This document shows, piece after piece, positions 15,980 through 24,549 of a stretch of DNA of 64,000 nucleotides. The stretch is from contig JAJDYY010000008.1 in the NCBI GenBank assembly GCA_022824965.1, positions 162,501 through 226,500 on the forward strand, given 5' to 3'. Under the pieces are notes generated by a model. That model saw only the letters and a program-made list of their open reading frames with translations, ran no database searches and was not told where the DNA came from. Positions within the stretch are counted from its first letter, which is position 1. Every line of letters starts with the position of its first letter. The translations under genes and the position numbers were made by a program. The stretch is from Gammaproteobacteria bacterium (GTDB lineage: Bacteria; Pseudomonadota; Gammaproteobacteria; UBA4575).

Positions 15980-16858
15980 ATGAGTAATCAAAAACGAATA
16001 ATGTTAAACCGCCTGCACCGTCTGTTACCCGAGGGCATGCTGGCAGACGCAGCCTGGCTCACGGCAGCGGGGTATTCGAGTTCATTGCGTAGCCGCTACG
16101 TCGCCAGCGGCTGGTTGCAACCGGTTGCACGGGGTGTCTTCCAGCGTCTGCAACACAGGCCGGGTTTTGACGAATCGGCCATTCCACTGAGTTGGCAAAA
16201 GGTTGTCATCTCGCTGCAATCACTTATGGAATACCCCGTGGTGGTCGGCGGGCGCACGGCACTTGAGATTAGTGGATTTGGTCATTACGCATCGAGTTCC
16301 AGCCCCAGGGAAATTCATCTTTATGGCGATGAAGCGGCACCGGGCTGGCTGCACAAGCTTCCGATCGAGAACACCTTTGTTTTCCACAATGCCAGGAAGC
16401 TGTTCCGCACGGAAGCTATCATGGAGGTCATCAAGCATCTAAGGTTTTTGGCAGCTGGCGATGATTCCCGGAGGACCGTAAATTCCCATGGCAGCCTGAC
16501 ATGGACAAGCTTTGGCAACGGGGAATGGCCCATGATTCTCTCGACACCGGAGCGGGCAATCCTCGAACTGCTGGATGAAGTTCCTCAAAAGGAAACTTTC
16601 CACCAGGCCGATATGCTGATGGACGGTCTTGTCAACCTCAGTCCAAAGCGGATGACCCTGCTTTTGCAGGAATGCCGCAGCGTCAAGGTCAAACGGCTCT
16701 TCCTGTGGTTCGCGGAACGCCATCGTCACGCATGGTTCGAGCGTTTGGACAGCAAGAAGATCGATCTTGGCAGCGGAAAGCGCATGTTGGTCAGGGGCGG
16801 AAGGCTGGATTCCAAGTACCTGATCACCGTACCAGAGAATCTCGATGCCGGCGGATGA
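15980..16858 (+). CDS. abiEi: Type IV antitoxin AbiEi family protein
   Basis: The 292-residue protein has an N-terminal winged-helix type region (about 8-70, LNRLHRLLPEGMLADAAWL then SGWLQPVARGVFQR) and the AbiEi C-terminal domain (CRSVKVKRLFLWFAERHRH, then GSGKRML and KYLITVPENL at the end). AbiEi counters the toxin without stable binding and represses the operon. The start is fixed by the ATG next to the operator arm. Its end overlaps the toxin start by 14 bp (16845-16858), which implies coupled translation. Composition is more AT-rich than the surrounding genes, as expected for a mobile defence module. Confidence 0.92.
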   Translation: MSNQKRIMLNRLHRLLPEGMLADAAWLTAAGYSSSLRSRYVASGWLQPVARGVFQRLQHRPGFDESAIPLSWQKVVISLQSLMEYPVVVGGRTALEISGFGHYASSSSPREIHLYGDEAAPGWLHKLPIENTFVFHNARKLFRTEAIMEVIKHLRFLAAGDDSRRTVNSHGSLTWTSFGNGEWPMILSTPERAILELLDEVPQKETFHQADMLMDGLVNLSPKRMTLLLQECRSVKVKRLFLWFAERHRHAWFERLDSKKIDLGSGKRMLVRGGRLDSKYLITVPENLDAGG

Positions 16859-17774
16859 GCGCTATCGGCGTCAGGTCGCCTTGCTGGTGCGTGTCCTCCC
16901 TCTCATCGCGCAGGAAAAATGCTTCGCGCTGAAAGGGGGAACGGCGATTAATCTCTTCATCAGGAATCTGCCCCGGTTGTCGGTCGATATTGATCTGGCT
17001 TATCTGCCCGTCAGCGATCGCGAGGAATCGCTTCGACAAATCCAAGCTGCCTTGCAACGAATAGAAGACCGCATTGCGGGATCGTTTCAGTCAGTTCGCG
17101 TGCAACGTGGAATGCCGCTGGAAGAAGGGTTTGTCAATAAATTGTTCGTGCGTGACGGGGTTATACAAATCAAGGTCGAGGTCACCCCGGTGCTGCGTGG
17201 CTGTGTGAGGGATGCAGAGGTGCGGGCGGTTGCCGACTCTGTCGAGGAAAGGTTTGGTTATGCCGAAATTCAAGTCGTCTCTTTTGCAGATCTGTACGCC
17301 GGGAAAATCACCGCAGCTCTCGACCGCCAGCATCCTCGAGATCTATTCGACGTCCGGGATCTGTTGCTGAACGAAGGCATCGATACATCACTGCGATGCG
17401 CCTTCGTGGTTTACCTAATCAGTCATCACCGGTCGATGCACAGATTGCTTGCACCGCCTCGCCGTGACATGGCGCAAGAGTACGAACGAGGTCTTGCTGG
17501 GATGATGGAGGTTCCGGTTCCGCTTCACGCACTTGAGCAGGCTCGCGAGGAAATGGTTGCTGGCATGGTGGAAGAAATGCCGGATGCACACCGGCGCTTC
17601 CTGCTTTCCTTCCAGCTGGGCACACCGGAGTGGCAGTTGCTGGAGGTGCCGCATGCGGAGAATCTGCCAGCAGTGCGTTGGAGGATTATGAAGTGGGCCA
17701 GGCTTGAACTTGAGCAGCGTGAACGGTTGGCTGATCAGCTCTGTTCAGCACTTGAGGGGCGGCACCCGGTCTAG
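16845..17774 (+). CDS. abiEii: AbiEii/AbiGii family nucleotidyltransferase toxin
   Basis: The 309-residue toxin has the DNA polymerase-beta-like nucleotidyltransferase core: LKGGTAINL (29-37), then the metal pair D48 and D50 in LSVDIDL, and a likely third carboxylate E112 in IQIKVEV. The family block AGKITAALDRQHPRDLFDVR (152-171) follows, then a helical C-terminal half ending near RWRIMKWARLELEQ. AbiEii toxins use NTP (GTP reported for the streptococcal protein) and arrest growth during phage infection. Length is full and no motif is missing, so the locus looks functional. A truncated relative lies at 33771-34172. Confidence 0.92.
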   Translation: MPADERYRRQVALLVRVLPLIAQEKCFALKGGTAINLFIRNLPRLSVDIDLAYLPVSDREESLRQIQAALQRIEDRIAGSFQSVRVQRGMPLEEGFVNKLFVRDGVIQIKVEVTPVLRGCVRDAEVRAVADSVEERFGYAEIQVVSFADLYAGKITAALDRQHPRDLFDVRDLLLNEGIDTSLRCAFVVYLISHHRSMHRLLAPPRRDMAQEYERGLAGMMEVPVPLHALEQAREEMVAGMVEEMPDAHRRFLLSFQLGTPEWQLLEVPHAENLPAVRWRIMKWARLELEQRERLADQLCSALEGRHPV

Positions 17775-17949
17775 CACAGCGCCAGCATCGGCTAATCTTG
17801 GAAAATGAAGTTGATCCAACGTCCAGATGTTGATCCGGCTAGCGTGCTGGTGTGAATTCACTGCGGTCGCCAGGACCTTGCAGAGCTCGGAAAAAGCGGA
17901 CAGCTTATGGGTTACGAAACTGGACAAGTCCATTGGCTTCTAGCACAGC
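17770..17949. repeat. 11-bp direct repeat flanking 158 bp after abiEii
   Basis: TCTAGCACAGC occurs at 17770-17780, across the abiEii stop codon, and again at 17939-17949. The sequence between contains no convincing gene. The pair could be a duplication footprint of an inserted or excised segment. Confidence 0.55.
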
Positions 17950-18010
17950 ACTATGCCTTGTAACACATTGCGGAGCAGCCGTGCCATGTTCATCTCATTT
18001 GCAGACCGTG

Positions 18011-18029
18011 ACCCTGCATAATGCAGGGT
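18011..18029. repeat. 19-bp palindrome upstream of thiE
   Basis: ACCCTGCAT (18011-18019) and ATGCAGGGT (18021-18029) are perfect inverted repeats around a single A. The near absence of a loop favours a protein-binding site over an RNA hairpin. Confidence 0.65.
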
Positions 18030-18030
18030 A

Positions 18031-18069
18031 GCCCATCCCGTCGGGTATATGGGCAGATGCCAATACCCG
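18031..18069 (+). promoter_or_regulatory. Mutually exclusive stems upstream of thiE
   Basis: GCCCAT (18031-18036) can pair with ATGGGC (18049-18054), enclosing an inner CCC/GGG. Alternatively CGGGTAT (18042-18048) can pair with ATACCCG (18063-18069) around 14 bases. The two folds share bases, so only one can form at a time, as in attenuators. No terminator U-tract follows either. Any regulatory role is inferred. Confidence 0.35.
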
Positions 18070-18162
18070 GCTAGGAACACCCCATGAAGTGTGCTTGAAT
18101 ACATCCCGGTAACGCCTGCAGCTTCTTGACATGCATGCAGGGACCCATTCATCCGATGAAGA

Positions 18163-18807
18163 ATGAACATGCACACGCTACAGGGGCTCTATGCAATCGC
18201 CGATGCGCAGCACATCGGTGCAGCCGATTTTCTCGCTCGGGTACAGGCCGTGCTGGTTGCAGGCACCCCGCTCATCCAGTACCGCGACAAGGTCAATGAC
18301 CAAGCGGTGCGAACGCGCAACGCGCAACAACTCAGGCAGCTGACCCAAAAGCACCGAAGCCTGCTAATCATCAACGATGACGTCGAGCTGGCCCGGGAAG
18401 TGGATGCCGACGGGGTCCACCTGGGCAAGGAGGATAGCCAGGTCAATGAAGCACGCGCTCACCTAGGGCCTGACAAAATCATCGGGGCGTCCTGCTACAA
18501 TCGCTACGACAATGCCGTCGAGGCGGTCGCGAACGGGGCCAGCTACATCGCGTTCGGGAGCTTTTTCGCTTCGCCGACCAAACCCTCGGCACCGCGCGCC
18601 GACCTTGACCTGATCGTGCGTGCCAAGCAGGAACTGGACGTTCCGGTGTGTGCCATCGGAGGGATCACGCAGGAGAACGTGATGTCCCTGCTGCAGGCCG
18701 GGGCCGATATGGTGGCCGTGATCAGCAGTCTTTTTGATGCACCCTCCCCGGCCCGGTCGGTGCAGGACTACCTGGCCCTGCTGCAGCCGTTCAGCGCCGC
18801 CTCATGA
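18163..18807 (+). CDS. thiE: Thiamine phosphate synthase
   Basis: The 214-residue TIM-barrel enzyme joins HMP-PP and THZ-P to make thiamine monophosphate. Typical segments are QYRDK (pyrophosphate side), LLIINDDVELAREVDADGVHLGKED (Mg and HMP-PP binding), GSFFASPTKP and VCAIGGIT. A second in-frame ATG lies at 18169 and either may be the start; neither has a strong ribosome site. hemL follows 40 bp downstream, as in Pseudomonas. Separation from thiD by foreign-looking DNA means thiE now depends on its own upstream region. Confidence 0.95.
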   Translation: MNMHTLQGLYAIADAQHIGAADFLARVQAVLVAGTPLIQYRDKVNDQAVRTRNAQQLRQLTQKHRSLLIINDDVELAREVDADGVHLGKEDSQVNEARAHLGPDKIIGASCYNRYDNAVEAVANGASYIAFGSFFASPTKPSAPRADLDLIVRAKQELDVPVCAIGGITQENVMSLLQAGADMVAVISSLFDAPSPARSVQDYLALLQPFSAAS

Positions 18808-18847
18808 TTGAACATCAACCCCTGGACCACCGCACACGATTCAACCC

Positions 18848-20128
18848 ATGAGCAACTCAGAACAGGCATTTGAGGAGGCCCTGCGCTACATCCCCGGCGG
18901 GGTCAATTCCCCCGTGCGCGCATTCAAGGCCGTCGGTGGCACGCCGGTGTTTTTCAAGCGCGGCGATGGCGCCTACCTGTATGACGTCCATGACAAGAAG
19001 TACATTGACTACGTCGGTTCCTGGGGCCCGATGATCCTCGGCCATGCCCACCCCAAGGTCGTCGAGGCCGTCCGCAAGACCGCGGGGCACGGACTCAGCT
19101 TCGGGACACCGACGGAGATCGAGACGGAGCTGGCCAGGAAAGTCTGCGAGCTGATCGAGTCCGTGGATCAGGTGCGCATGGTCAACTCCGGCACGGAAGC
19201 CACGATGAGCGCTATCCGCCTGGCCCGCGGTCACACGGGCCGCAGCAAGATCATCAAGTTCGAAGGCTGCTATCACGGCCATGGGGATGCCCTGCTGGTC
19301 AAGGCCGGTTCCGGTGCGCTGACTTTGGGAGTGCCCAGTTCACCCGGGGTCATTCCTGAACTTGCCGAACACACTCTCACGCTGACCTATAACGACCTCG
19401 ACGGGGTACGCACGACGTTTGAGGACATGGGCGAGGAAATCGCCTGCGTGATCGTCGAGCCGGTGGCAGGCAACATGAACTGCATCCCCCCGGCCAAAGG
19501 GTTCCTGCAGGGTTTGCGAAAGCTCTGCTCCGAGTACAAGGCGATCCTGATCTTCGACGAGGTGATGACCGGGTTTCGCGTCGCCAGAGGCGGGGCGCAG
19601 CAGCTCTACAACGTGGTGCCTGATCTGACCACCCTGGGAAAGGTCCTGGGCGGCGGGATGCCGGTCGGGGCTCTGGGGGGTGAGCGCAAGATCATGGAGT
19701 CACTCGCCCCGGAAGGCCCGGTTTACCAGGCGGGCACCCTGTCCGGCAATCCCGTGTCCATGGCTGCGGGCCTGGCGACCCTTGATCTGGTTTCAGAGCG
19801 GGGCTTTCATGACCAGCTGCACCGCAGGACCACGCAGCTGGCACAAGGCATGCTCAATGCGGCCCAGGAGCATCATGTCCCCCTGGCCGTCAACCACGTC
19901 TGCGGCATGTTCGGAATTTTCTTCACCGAAGAGAAGGAAGTGACCAATTTTGCCCAGGCGGCCTCGTGCAACCAGCAGCAGTTCACCGCCTTTTTCCACG
20001 CCATGCTGGACCAGGGGGTCTACCTTGCCCCTTCGCCGTATGAGGCAGGATTTGTCTCAAGTGCACACAGCAAGGAGGACATCGAGACGAGCCTGGATCT
20101 CATCGGCAGCGCATTCCAGAAAATCTGA
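18848..20128 (+). CDS. hemL: Glutamate-1-semialdehyde 2,1-aminomutase
   Basis: This 426-residue PLP enzyme forms 5-aminolevulinate from glutamate semialdehyde in the C5 pathway of tetrapyrrole synthesis. The PLP lysine is K265 in [18 protein letters not shown], the same number as in E. coli HemL. Other landmarks are [16 protein letters not shown] and [11 protein letters not shown]. Length is standard. It follows thiE on the same strand. Together with hemJ at 9.1 kb, two steps of haem synthesis are encoded in this window. Confidence 0.97.
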   Translation: MSNSEQAFEEALRYIPGGVNSPVRAFKAVGGTPVFFKRGDGAYLYDVHDKKYIDYVGSWGPMILGHAHPKVVEAVRKTAGHGLSFGTPTEIETELARKVCELIESVDQVRMVNSGTEATMSAIRLARGHTGRSKIIKFEGCYHGHGDALLVKAGSGALTLGVPSSPGVIPELAEHTLTLTYNDLDGVRTTFEDMGEEIACVIVEPVAGNMNCIPPAKGFLQGLRKLCSEYKAILIFDEVMTGFRVARGGAQQLYNVVPDLTTLGKVLGGGMPVGALGGERKIMESLAPEGPVYQAGTLSGNPVSMAAGLATLDLVSERGFHDQLHRRTTQLAQGMLNAAQEHHVPLAVNHVCGMFGIFFTEEKEVTNFAQAASCNQQQFTAFFHAMLDQGVYLAPSPYEAGFVSSAHSKEDIETSLDLIGSAFQKI

Positions 20129-20164
20129 ACCCACCCCGCACCCGGGCCAAAGGACCTGCTCCGG

Positions 20165-21049
20165 TCAGCGGTGTTTACTCAAAAATCCCAGAACCTCGGC
20201 CTGGACCCTTTCGTCCTCAAACAATGCGTGTCGCTGCCTCAGGTCCGCATCGGTATAGACCACGGATTTGCTGCCGTTGTCCGGGTTCAGAAAGCCGGTG
20301 CATTCCCCGCGCGTCGTCGGGGTCTGAAACCAGGGATCCTCCGAGGCCAGCAGCGTCAGCACCGGTTCGCCCGCCGGTGCATTGATACCGCGGTACTCGT
20401 CCCAGCCCGCATGGCAGGTCCAGGCCTCGACCACCCGGGCCCGGACCGAAGCCTTGCCGGATTCCGACCGGAAGGTTGCCGCGGCGATGCCGCCTTCACT
20501 GAGCCCCACCAAGTAAACACGACGGGGATCCACCCAGGCGAGTGCCTTGGTTTTCTCGATGGCGTAGCCCGCATCGAACTGGCGCATCTTGAGGGTATCG
20601 CGATACAGGCCGCCGCGTAGATTCTCCCGATCGCAGGACTGCGGATATTTTTTCCGGGCCATGCTAGGCGGTGCGATCACCGCATAGCCGTTGGTCGCCA
20701 GGAAATTGATCCTCGTATGGGTGCCCTTGCCGATCCCCGAACAGCCGTGCAGGAAGACCACCGCCGGGAATTTCTTCCCGTATGCAACCGAAAGCGTGTG
20801 TAACTCCCCTGCCGTGGTCTCGACATACCCGTGGGCGGAGTCCGGGATGCGCACCAGTGCCGCCTGCCACACCCGCTCGAGTTCGCGCGGATCGTTCCAG
20901 TCCTCGCTTCGCATCTCTGCGGCCGGGGTGAAGGTTCTAGTGCTGCTGTTCAAACCAGAGCCTGATGCCATGCCTGCAAACAGCAAGAGCAGCAGACCGC
21001 ACAGGGCTGCCCTGGATACCTTTGGATGCTTTGGTCTCAGGTGGTTCAC
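20165..21049 (-). CDS. Exported alpha/beta hydrolase (dienelactone hydrolase-like)
   Basis: The protein of about 294 residues has an N-terminal export signal (basic stretch, then AALCGLLLLLFAGMASGSG) and an alpha/beta hydrolase core: VVFLHGCSGIGKGTH (oxyanion loop), nucleophile elbow GLSEGG and a late DLRQRHALFEDE containing the likely catalytic His. Three or more cysteines suggest disulfides in the periplasm. I use the GTG at 21049, which has AGG upstream and starts just before the signal; a GTG at 21097 is also in frame. Substrate is unknown. It lies downstream of the thioredoxin gene on the same strand. Confidence 0.75.
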   Translation of the reverse strand: MNHLRPKHPKVSRAALCGLLLLLFAGMASGSGLNSSTRTFTPAAEMRSEDWNDPRELERVWQAALVRIPDSAHGYVETTAGELHTLSVAYGKKFPAVVFLHGCSGIGKGTHTRINFLATNGYAVIAPPSMARKKYPQSCDRENLRGGLYRDTLKMRQFDAGYAIEKTKALAWVDPRRVYLVGLSEGGIAAATFRSESGKASVRARVVEAWTCHAGWDEYRGINAPAGEPVLTLLASEDPWFQTPTTRGECTGFLNPDNGSKSVVYTDADLRQRHALFEDERVQAEVLGFLSKHR

Positions 21050-21112
21050 CGGACCTGAAACGGATTCATTGACACGGGCGGGCACAGACCCTGCCACCCA
21101 GCCTGTATTCGG

Positions 21113-21484
21113 TTATCCGGTCTCGGACTTCTGCTTCTCAAGTTCTGCACGCACCATGTCCATGTCCAGCGTCTTGGTCTTCTCGATGACGTCTTCGAGC
21201 TGCGAGGGAGACAGGGCGCCCGGCTGTGCGTAGATCAGGATTTTCTCGCGGAAGATCATGAGCATCGGGATCGAGCGGATGTTGTAGGCTTGCGCAAGCT
21301 CCTGCTGCTCTTCGGTGTCGACCTTGCCAAACACGATGTCGTCATGGTTCTCCGAGGCGGTCTCGAACGTAGGAGCAAAGGATTTGCAGGGCCCGCACCA
21401 CGCAGCCCAGAAATCGATGATCACCGTGTCGCTGTTCTCTATGGTTTCGTTAATGTTGTCTTTGGTCAGGGCGATCGTGCTCAT
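21113..21484 (-). CDS. Thioredoxin
   Basis: The 123-residue protein has the thioredoxin fold and active site FWAAWCGPCKSFAP (C30 and C33), with the cis-proline in SIPMLMIF. The start at 21484 follows AAGGAGAG, and no signal peptide is present, so it acts in the cytoplasm. A charged tail of about 20 residues (KTLDMDMVRAELEKQKS) extends beyond the standard fold. GVD and QLEDVIEK-type ends are typical of secondary thioredoxins rather than TrxA. The hydrolase gene follows on the same strand. Confidence 0.93.
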   Translation of the reverse strand: MSTIALTKDNINETIENSDTVIIDFWAAWCGPCKSFAPTFETASENHDDIVFGKVDTEEQQELAQAYNIRSIPMLMIFREKILIYAQPGALSPSQLEDVIEKTKTLDMDMVRAELEKQKSETG

Positions 21485-21847
21485 CACACTCTCCTTCTCG
21501 ATAGTAAAATCCCGGGTCCTGCCTGATCTTTCAAGTGGATGCACGTGTGAAAAACCCGACTTCCTGCAAACAAGACATTGTCGCCTGTTGCACCTTGCAG
21601 TGTACCGTAGCCGAAGTGCGAATCATACAGCCTCACCGCACGGGTAAAGTACAACGCCCGGTACATGCCGATCCCGTCACGGCAAACTGGTTTGCACGCC
21701 TTTGATAAAGTATGATCACGGCTGCCTCATCGAGTGCGGCCCCTGCCAGCAACAGCGAAGGCATCAACTTGCACTGCACAATGCAGCGCTACGGGAGAGT
21801 GCGGGAAACCAGCATTTTTTTACTTTTAACCCTGTGTGGAGACCCCC
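21485..21847. other. 363-bp divergent spacer between thioredoxin and cyclophilin genes
   Basis: No gene is supported here. It must hold the divergent promoters of thioredoxin (minus) and ppiA (plus). The only structure noted is a short CTGCA/TGCAG repeat around 21775; I could not place convincing -35/-10 pairs. Confidence 0.5.
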
Positions 21848-22426
21848 ATGAAAGCAGTATCCAGGCACTTTGTTGTGTTTGTGTTTTCAGCAATTCTTAT
21901 GACTACATCCAACGTACAAGCAGAAACCGCCACGGTCGAAATGGAAACCAGCAAGGGCACCATCGTGCTTGAACTGGATGCCGCCAATGCACCGGTCACC
22001 GTCGAGAACTTCCTCACCTACGTGAGGGAAGGCTTTTATGACGGCACCATCTTTCACCGGGTCATCTCGAACTTCATGATCCAGGGGGGCGGGTTCACCT
22101 CGGACATGACCCAGAAACCCACGCATGACCCCATCCGGAACGAAGCCAACAACGGCCTCGGAAATGACACGGGCACGATCGCCATGGCGCGAACCAATGA
22201 TCCGCATTCGGCCACGGCGCAGTTTTTCATCAATGTCCGGGACAACCAGTTCCTGAATTTCTCGGGCGAGAACATGCAGGGATGGGGCTATGCCGTGTTC
22301 GGCAAGGTCACCGAAGGCATGGAGGTCGTGAATGCCATCCGCGACGTTCCTACCACTACGCGGGGACCGTTCCAGGATGTGCCCGCCGAGACGGTGACCA
22401 TCGAAAAAGTATCCATTGTCGAGTAA
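21848..22426 (+). CDS. ppiA: Peptidyl-prolyl cis-trans isomerase, cyclophilin type, periplasmic
   Basis: The 192-residue protein begins with a signal peptide ([25 protein letters not shown], cut before ETATVEMET) and continues as a cyclophilin: [34 protein letters not shown] (catalytic Arg in FHRV) and [10 protein letters not shown]. It speeds X-Pro isomerisation in periplasmic protein folding. The ATG at 21848 is preferred over an ATG 12 bases upstream because GGAG lies six bases before it. lpxH follows after 10 bp. Confidence 0.93.
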   Translation: MKAVSRHFVVFVFSAILMTTSNVQAETATVEMETSKGTIVLELDAANAPVTVENFLTYVREGFYDGTIFHRVISNFMIQGGGFTSDMTQKPTHDPIRNEANNGLGNDTGTIAMARTNDPHSATAQFFINVRDNQFLNFSGENMQGWGYAVFGKVTEGMEVVNAIRDVPTTTRGPFQDVPAETVTIEKVSIVE

Positions 22427-22436
22427 TCCGTGAGGT

Positions 22437-23159
22437 ATGCCGAATACCCTGTTCGTCTCTGACCTGCACCTGGACCATACGCGACCGCACATCGCGGACG
22501 CTTTCTGCAGGTTTTTGCGCGACATCACCGACACGGACGCCCTGTACATCCTGGGGGACCTGTTCGAGTACTGGATCGGCGATGATGATCCCGCCACCGG
22601 CCTGCAGCCTGTCATCGACTCGATCCGCGAGTTGAGCCTGGGCGGTGTCCCGGTTTTTTTCGTGCACGGCAACCGCGACTTCCTCGTCGGCAAGGCATTC
22701 GAAGACTTCACCCGCTGCAAGATCCTGCAGGATGAAACCGTCGTTGACCTGTACGGGACGCCCACGCTGGTCATGCACGGCGACACCCTGTGCACGGACG
22801 ACGTCGCCTACCAGAAATACCGGGCCAAGGTTCGCAACCGCTGGGTTCAGCAGGCCGTATTGATGCTCAGCGCCAGGCAGCGCCTGAAGATGGCACAGCG
22901 CCTGCGCGACAAAAGCATCTCCGCCACCCGCGACAAGCCACCCGAGATTATGGACGTCAGCGAAGAAACCGTGCGACAGACGATGCTTCGCCACGGGGTG
23001 CAGCACCTGATTCACGGACACACCCACCGACCGGGCATTCACGACTTCACCATCGACGGAAATGCCTGCAGGCGCATCGTCCTCGGCGACTGGTACGAGC
23101 AGGGCAGCGTGCTGAGGTGCGCGCCCGGGACCATGGACCTGGAAACGCTCCAGGCCTAG
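22437..23159 (+). CDS. lpxH: UDP-2,3-diacylglucosamine diphosphatase
   Basis: The 240-residue calcineurin-like phosphoesterase cleaves UDP-2,3-diacylglucosamine to lipid X and UMP in lipid A synthesis at the inner membrane face. Metal ligands are visible in FVSDLHLDH, GDLFEYWIGDD, HGNRDFLVG, MHGDTLCTDD and HGHTHRPGIH. GAGG precedes the ATG. It is probably co-transcribed with ppiA, as in other gammaproteobacteria. Its end overlaps the stop of the convergent DUF455 gene by 4 bp. Confidence 0.96.
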   Translation: MPNTLFVSDLHLDHTRPHIADAFCRFLRDITDTDALYILGDLFEYWIGDDDPATGLQPVIDSIRELSLGGVPVFFVHGNRDFLVGKAFEDFTRCKILQDETVVDLYGTPTLVMHGDTLCTDDVAYQKYRAKVRNRWVQQAVLMLSARQRLKMAQRLRDKSISATRDKPPEIMDVSEETVRQTMLRHGVQHLIHGHTHRPGIHDFTIDGNACRRIVLGDWYEQGSVLRCAPGTMDLETLQA

Positions 23160-23983
23160 CCTTTCTCAAGGGCCGCGAGCTCGGACTCTGAAAATCCCGC
23201 CTTGCGCCGCGCTTCCCGGTGCAGCGGCTTTTGCACGCGCCCCGTGTAGTGCCGGGTCAGCAGCCTCCGGAACGTGGGCTCCGGTTCCAGGTCGTGCTCG
23301 TCGCAGGCATGCCTGAACCAGCGCGAGCCGATCGCGACGTGGCCGATTTCCTGCTCGAAAATGACTTCCAGGATTTGTGCGGTCCTTTCGTCTCCATGGG
23401 CACGCAGTTTTCGAATCATGCCCGGTGTGACATCGAGGCCACGTGCCTCCAGCACCCGGGGGACCAGCGCCATGCGTGCCACCAGGCTGTCGTGCGTCTT
23501 GACGGCCATGGTCCATAAGCCGTCATGGGCATCGAACTCGCCGTAATCAAAGCCTACCTGCTGCAGGCGCTCGCGCAGCATCAGGAAATGCTGGGCTTCC
23601 TCCCGGGCGACACGGCTCCAGTCCAGGTAATACGCCCAAGGAAGGCCCTGGAAGCGGTACAGGGCATCGAGGGCGAGGTTGATCGCATTGAACTCGATGT
23701 GCGTGATGGCATGAATGAGAGCGGCGCGCCCGCGCTCGGTGCCCAGGCTTCGCCGGGCGAGATCTTTGGGGGCGACCAGTCTCGGGCGTGCAGGCCGGCC
23801 CGGCTGCCCGATCACTTCAACGTCGGGCACGGGTGCGATGTCGAGGGTCCCCTCTCGCATCTGCCGGGCGAGTTCGAACACGGCCTCGCATTTTTGCGAC
23901 GGATCGCAACACACCAGGGCCTCGTAGGCGGCCCCGGAGACCGATGCTGCAGGAGCCGGGCCAGGGATTGCCGGACTATTCAC
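23156..23983 (-). CDS. DUF455 family ferritin-like protein
   Basis: This 275-residue protein shows the DUF455 pattern: AALIHAITHIEFNAINLALDAL and REEAQHFLMLRERL carry E..H pairs that resemble the diiron centre of ferritin-like and MiaE proteins, with a third EQEIGHVAIG helix. An oxygen- or iron-dependent reaction is likely, but none is established for the family. The gene starts with GTG at 23983 and overlaps the L,D-transpeptidase stop by 8 bp, so the pair is coupled. Confidence 0.82.
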   Translation of the reverse strand: MNSPAIPGPAPAASVSGAAYEALVCCDPSQKCEAVFELARQMREGTLDIAPVPDVEVIGQPGRPARPRLVAPKDLARRSLGTERGRAALIHAITHIEFNAINLALDALYRFQGLPWAYYLDWSRVAREEAQHFLMLRERLQQVGFDYGEFDAHDGLWTMAVKTHDSLVARMALVPRVLEARGLDVTPGMIRKLRAHGDERTAQILEVIFEQEIGHVAIGSRWFRHACDEHDLEPEPTFRRLLTRHYTGRVQKPLHREARRKAGFSESELAALEKG

Positions 23984-24533
23984 TGATGATGACCAGTGAT
24001 GCGACTTTCAGGCGGTCGAACAGGTCCATGACATCCCGGTTTTTCATGCGCACGCAACCGACGGAGGCCGGCTGGCCGATCAGGCCTTCCTCGTGGGTGC
24101 CATGGATGTAGATGTAGCGCGCGTGGCTGTCCACCCCGTCCCCCCGGTTGACGCCCTCTTCCAGGCCGGCCAGCCAGAGAATCCTGGAGGTGATGAGCTC
24201 CTGGTCAGTACCGGTTTCCCCGGATTCGATTTCAGCCGTTTGGTGCGTGCGCTTTCTGGACCGGAAGATCTCGGCAAATTGCGCATCGCCGCCAATCTTC
24301 TCGGCCACGCAATGGGCTCCTCGCGGGGTCTTGTAGGAGTCCTGTTCTTCTCCTGTGCCGTAGCGGGAGGTGGATACCGGGTAGCTGGCCAGGCACGCCT
24401 CCCCGGCCAGAACATAGAGCTTCTGCTCGCTTACCTTGACGAGGGCGGCTGGAGGGTTCGCATGCTGCGGATACTGCTCGCATGCCTCGGTATACAGGGC
24501 TAGCAGCTGCGGGCTGGGCTCGTCGGCCGGCAT
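23976..24533 (-). CDS. L,D-transpeptidase (YkuD) family protein
   Basis: The 185-residue protein has a YkuD domain: VSEQKLYVLAGEACLASYPVSTSRYGTG at the front, H144 in IYIHGTHEEGLIG, and the catalytic cysteine C160 in SVGCVRM. The domain crosslinks or anchors peptidoglycan through L,D bonds. The ATG at 24533 is used because an upstream extension would run into purF. With this start there is no signal peptide, which is odd for a wall enzyme; either export uses another route or the substrate is cytoplasmic. It follows purF by 16 bp and overlaps the DUF455 gene. Confidence 0.85.
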   Translation of the reverse strand: MPADEPSPQLLALYTEACEQYPQHANPPAALVKVSEQKLYVLAGEACLASYPVSTSRYGTGEEQDSYKTPRGAHCVAEKIGGDAQFAEIFRSRKRTHQTAEIESGETGTDQELITSRILWLAGLEEGVNRGDGVDSHARYIYIHGTHEEGLIGQPASVGCVRMKNRDVMDLFDRLKVASLVIISE

Positions 24534-24549
24534 GTGTCGGTCGTTTTTC

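Larger units (their letters stand above)
17775..18162. other. 388-bp region without a gene between abiEii and thiE
   Basis: No ORF here has a ribosome site or recognisable product. It contains the right copy of an 11-bp direct repeat, a perfect 19-bp palindrome (18011-18029), two overlapping stem options (18031-18069), and TTCATCCGATGAA (18150-18162 region) just before the thiE start. I looked for TPP riboswitch signatures and found none on either strand. Confidence 0.6.

Noticed and set aside
17745..17933. 62-codon minus-strand frame after abiEii, faintly PIN-like near its end
   Set aside because: It overlaps the toxin tail, lacks a ribosome site, and has no acidic triad of a PIN nuclease.
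18000..18162. TPP riboswitch before thiE
   Set aside because: The CUGAGA and ACCUGAUC core elements were not found on either strand; only generic hairpins are present.
17940..18176. 78-codon minus-strand frame upstream of thiE
   Set aside because: The composition is unlike a protein, there is no ribosome site, and it lies over the hairpin region.
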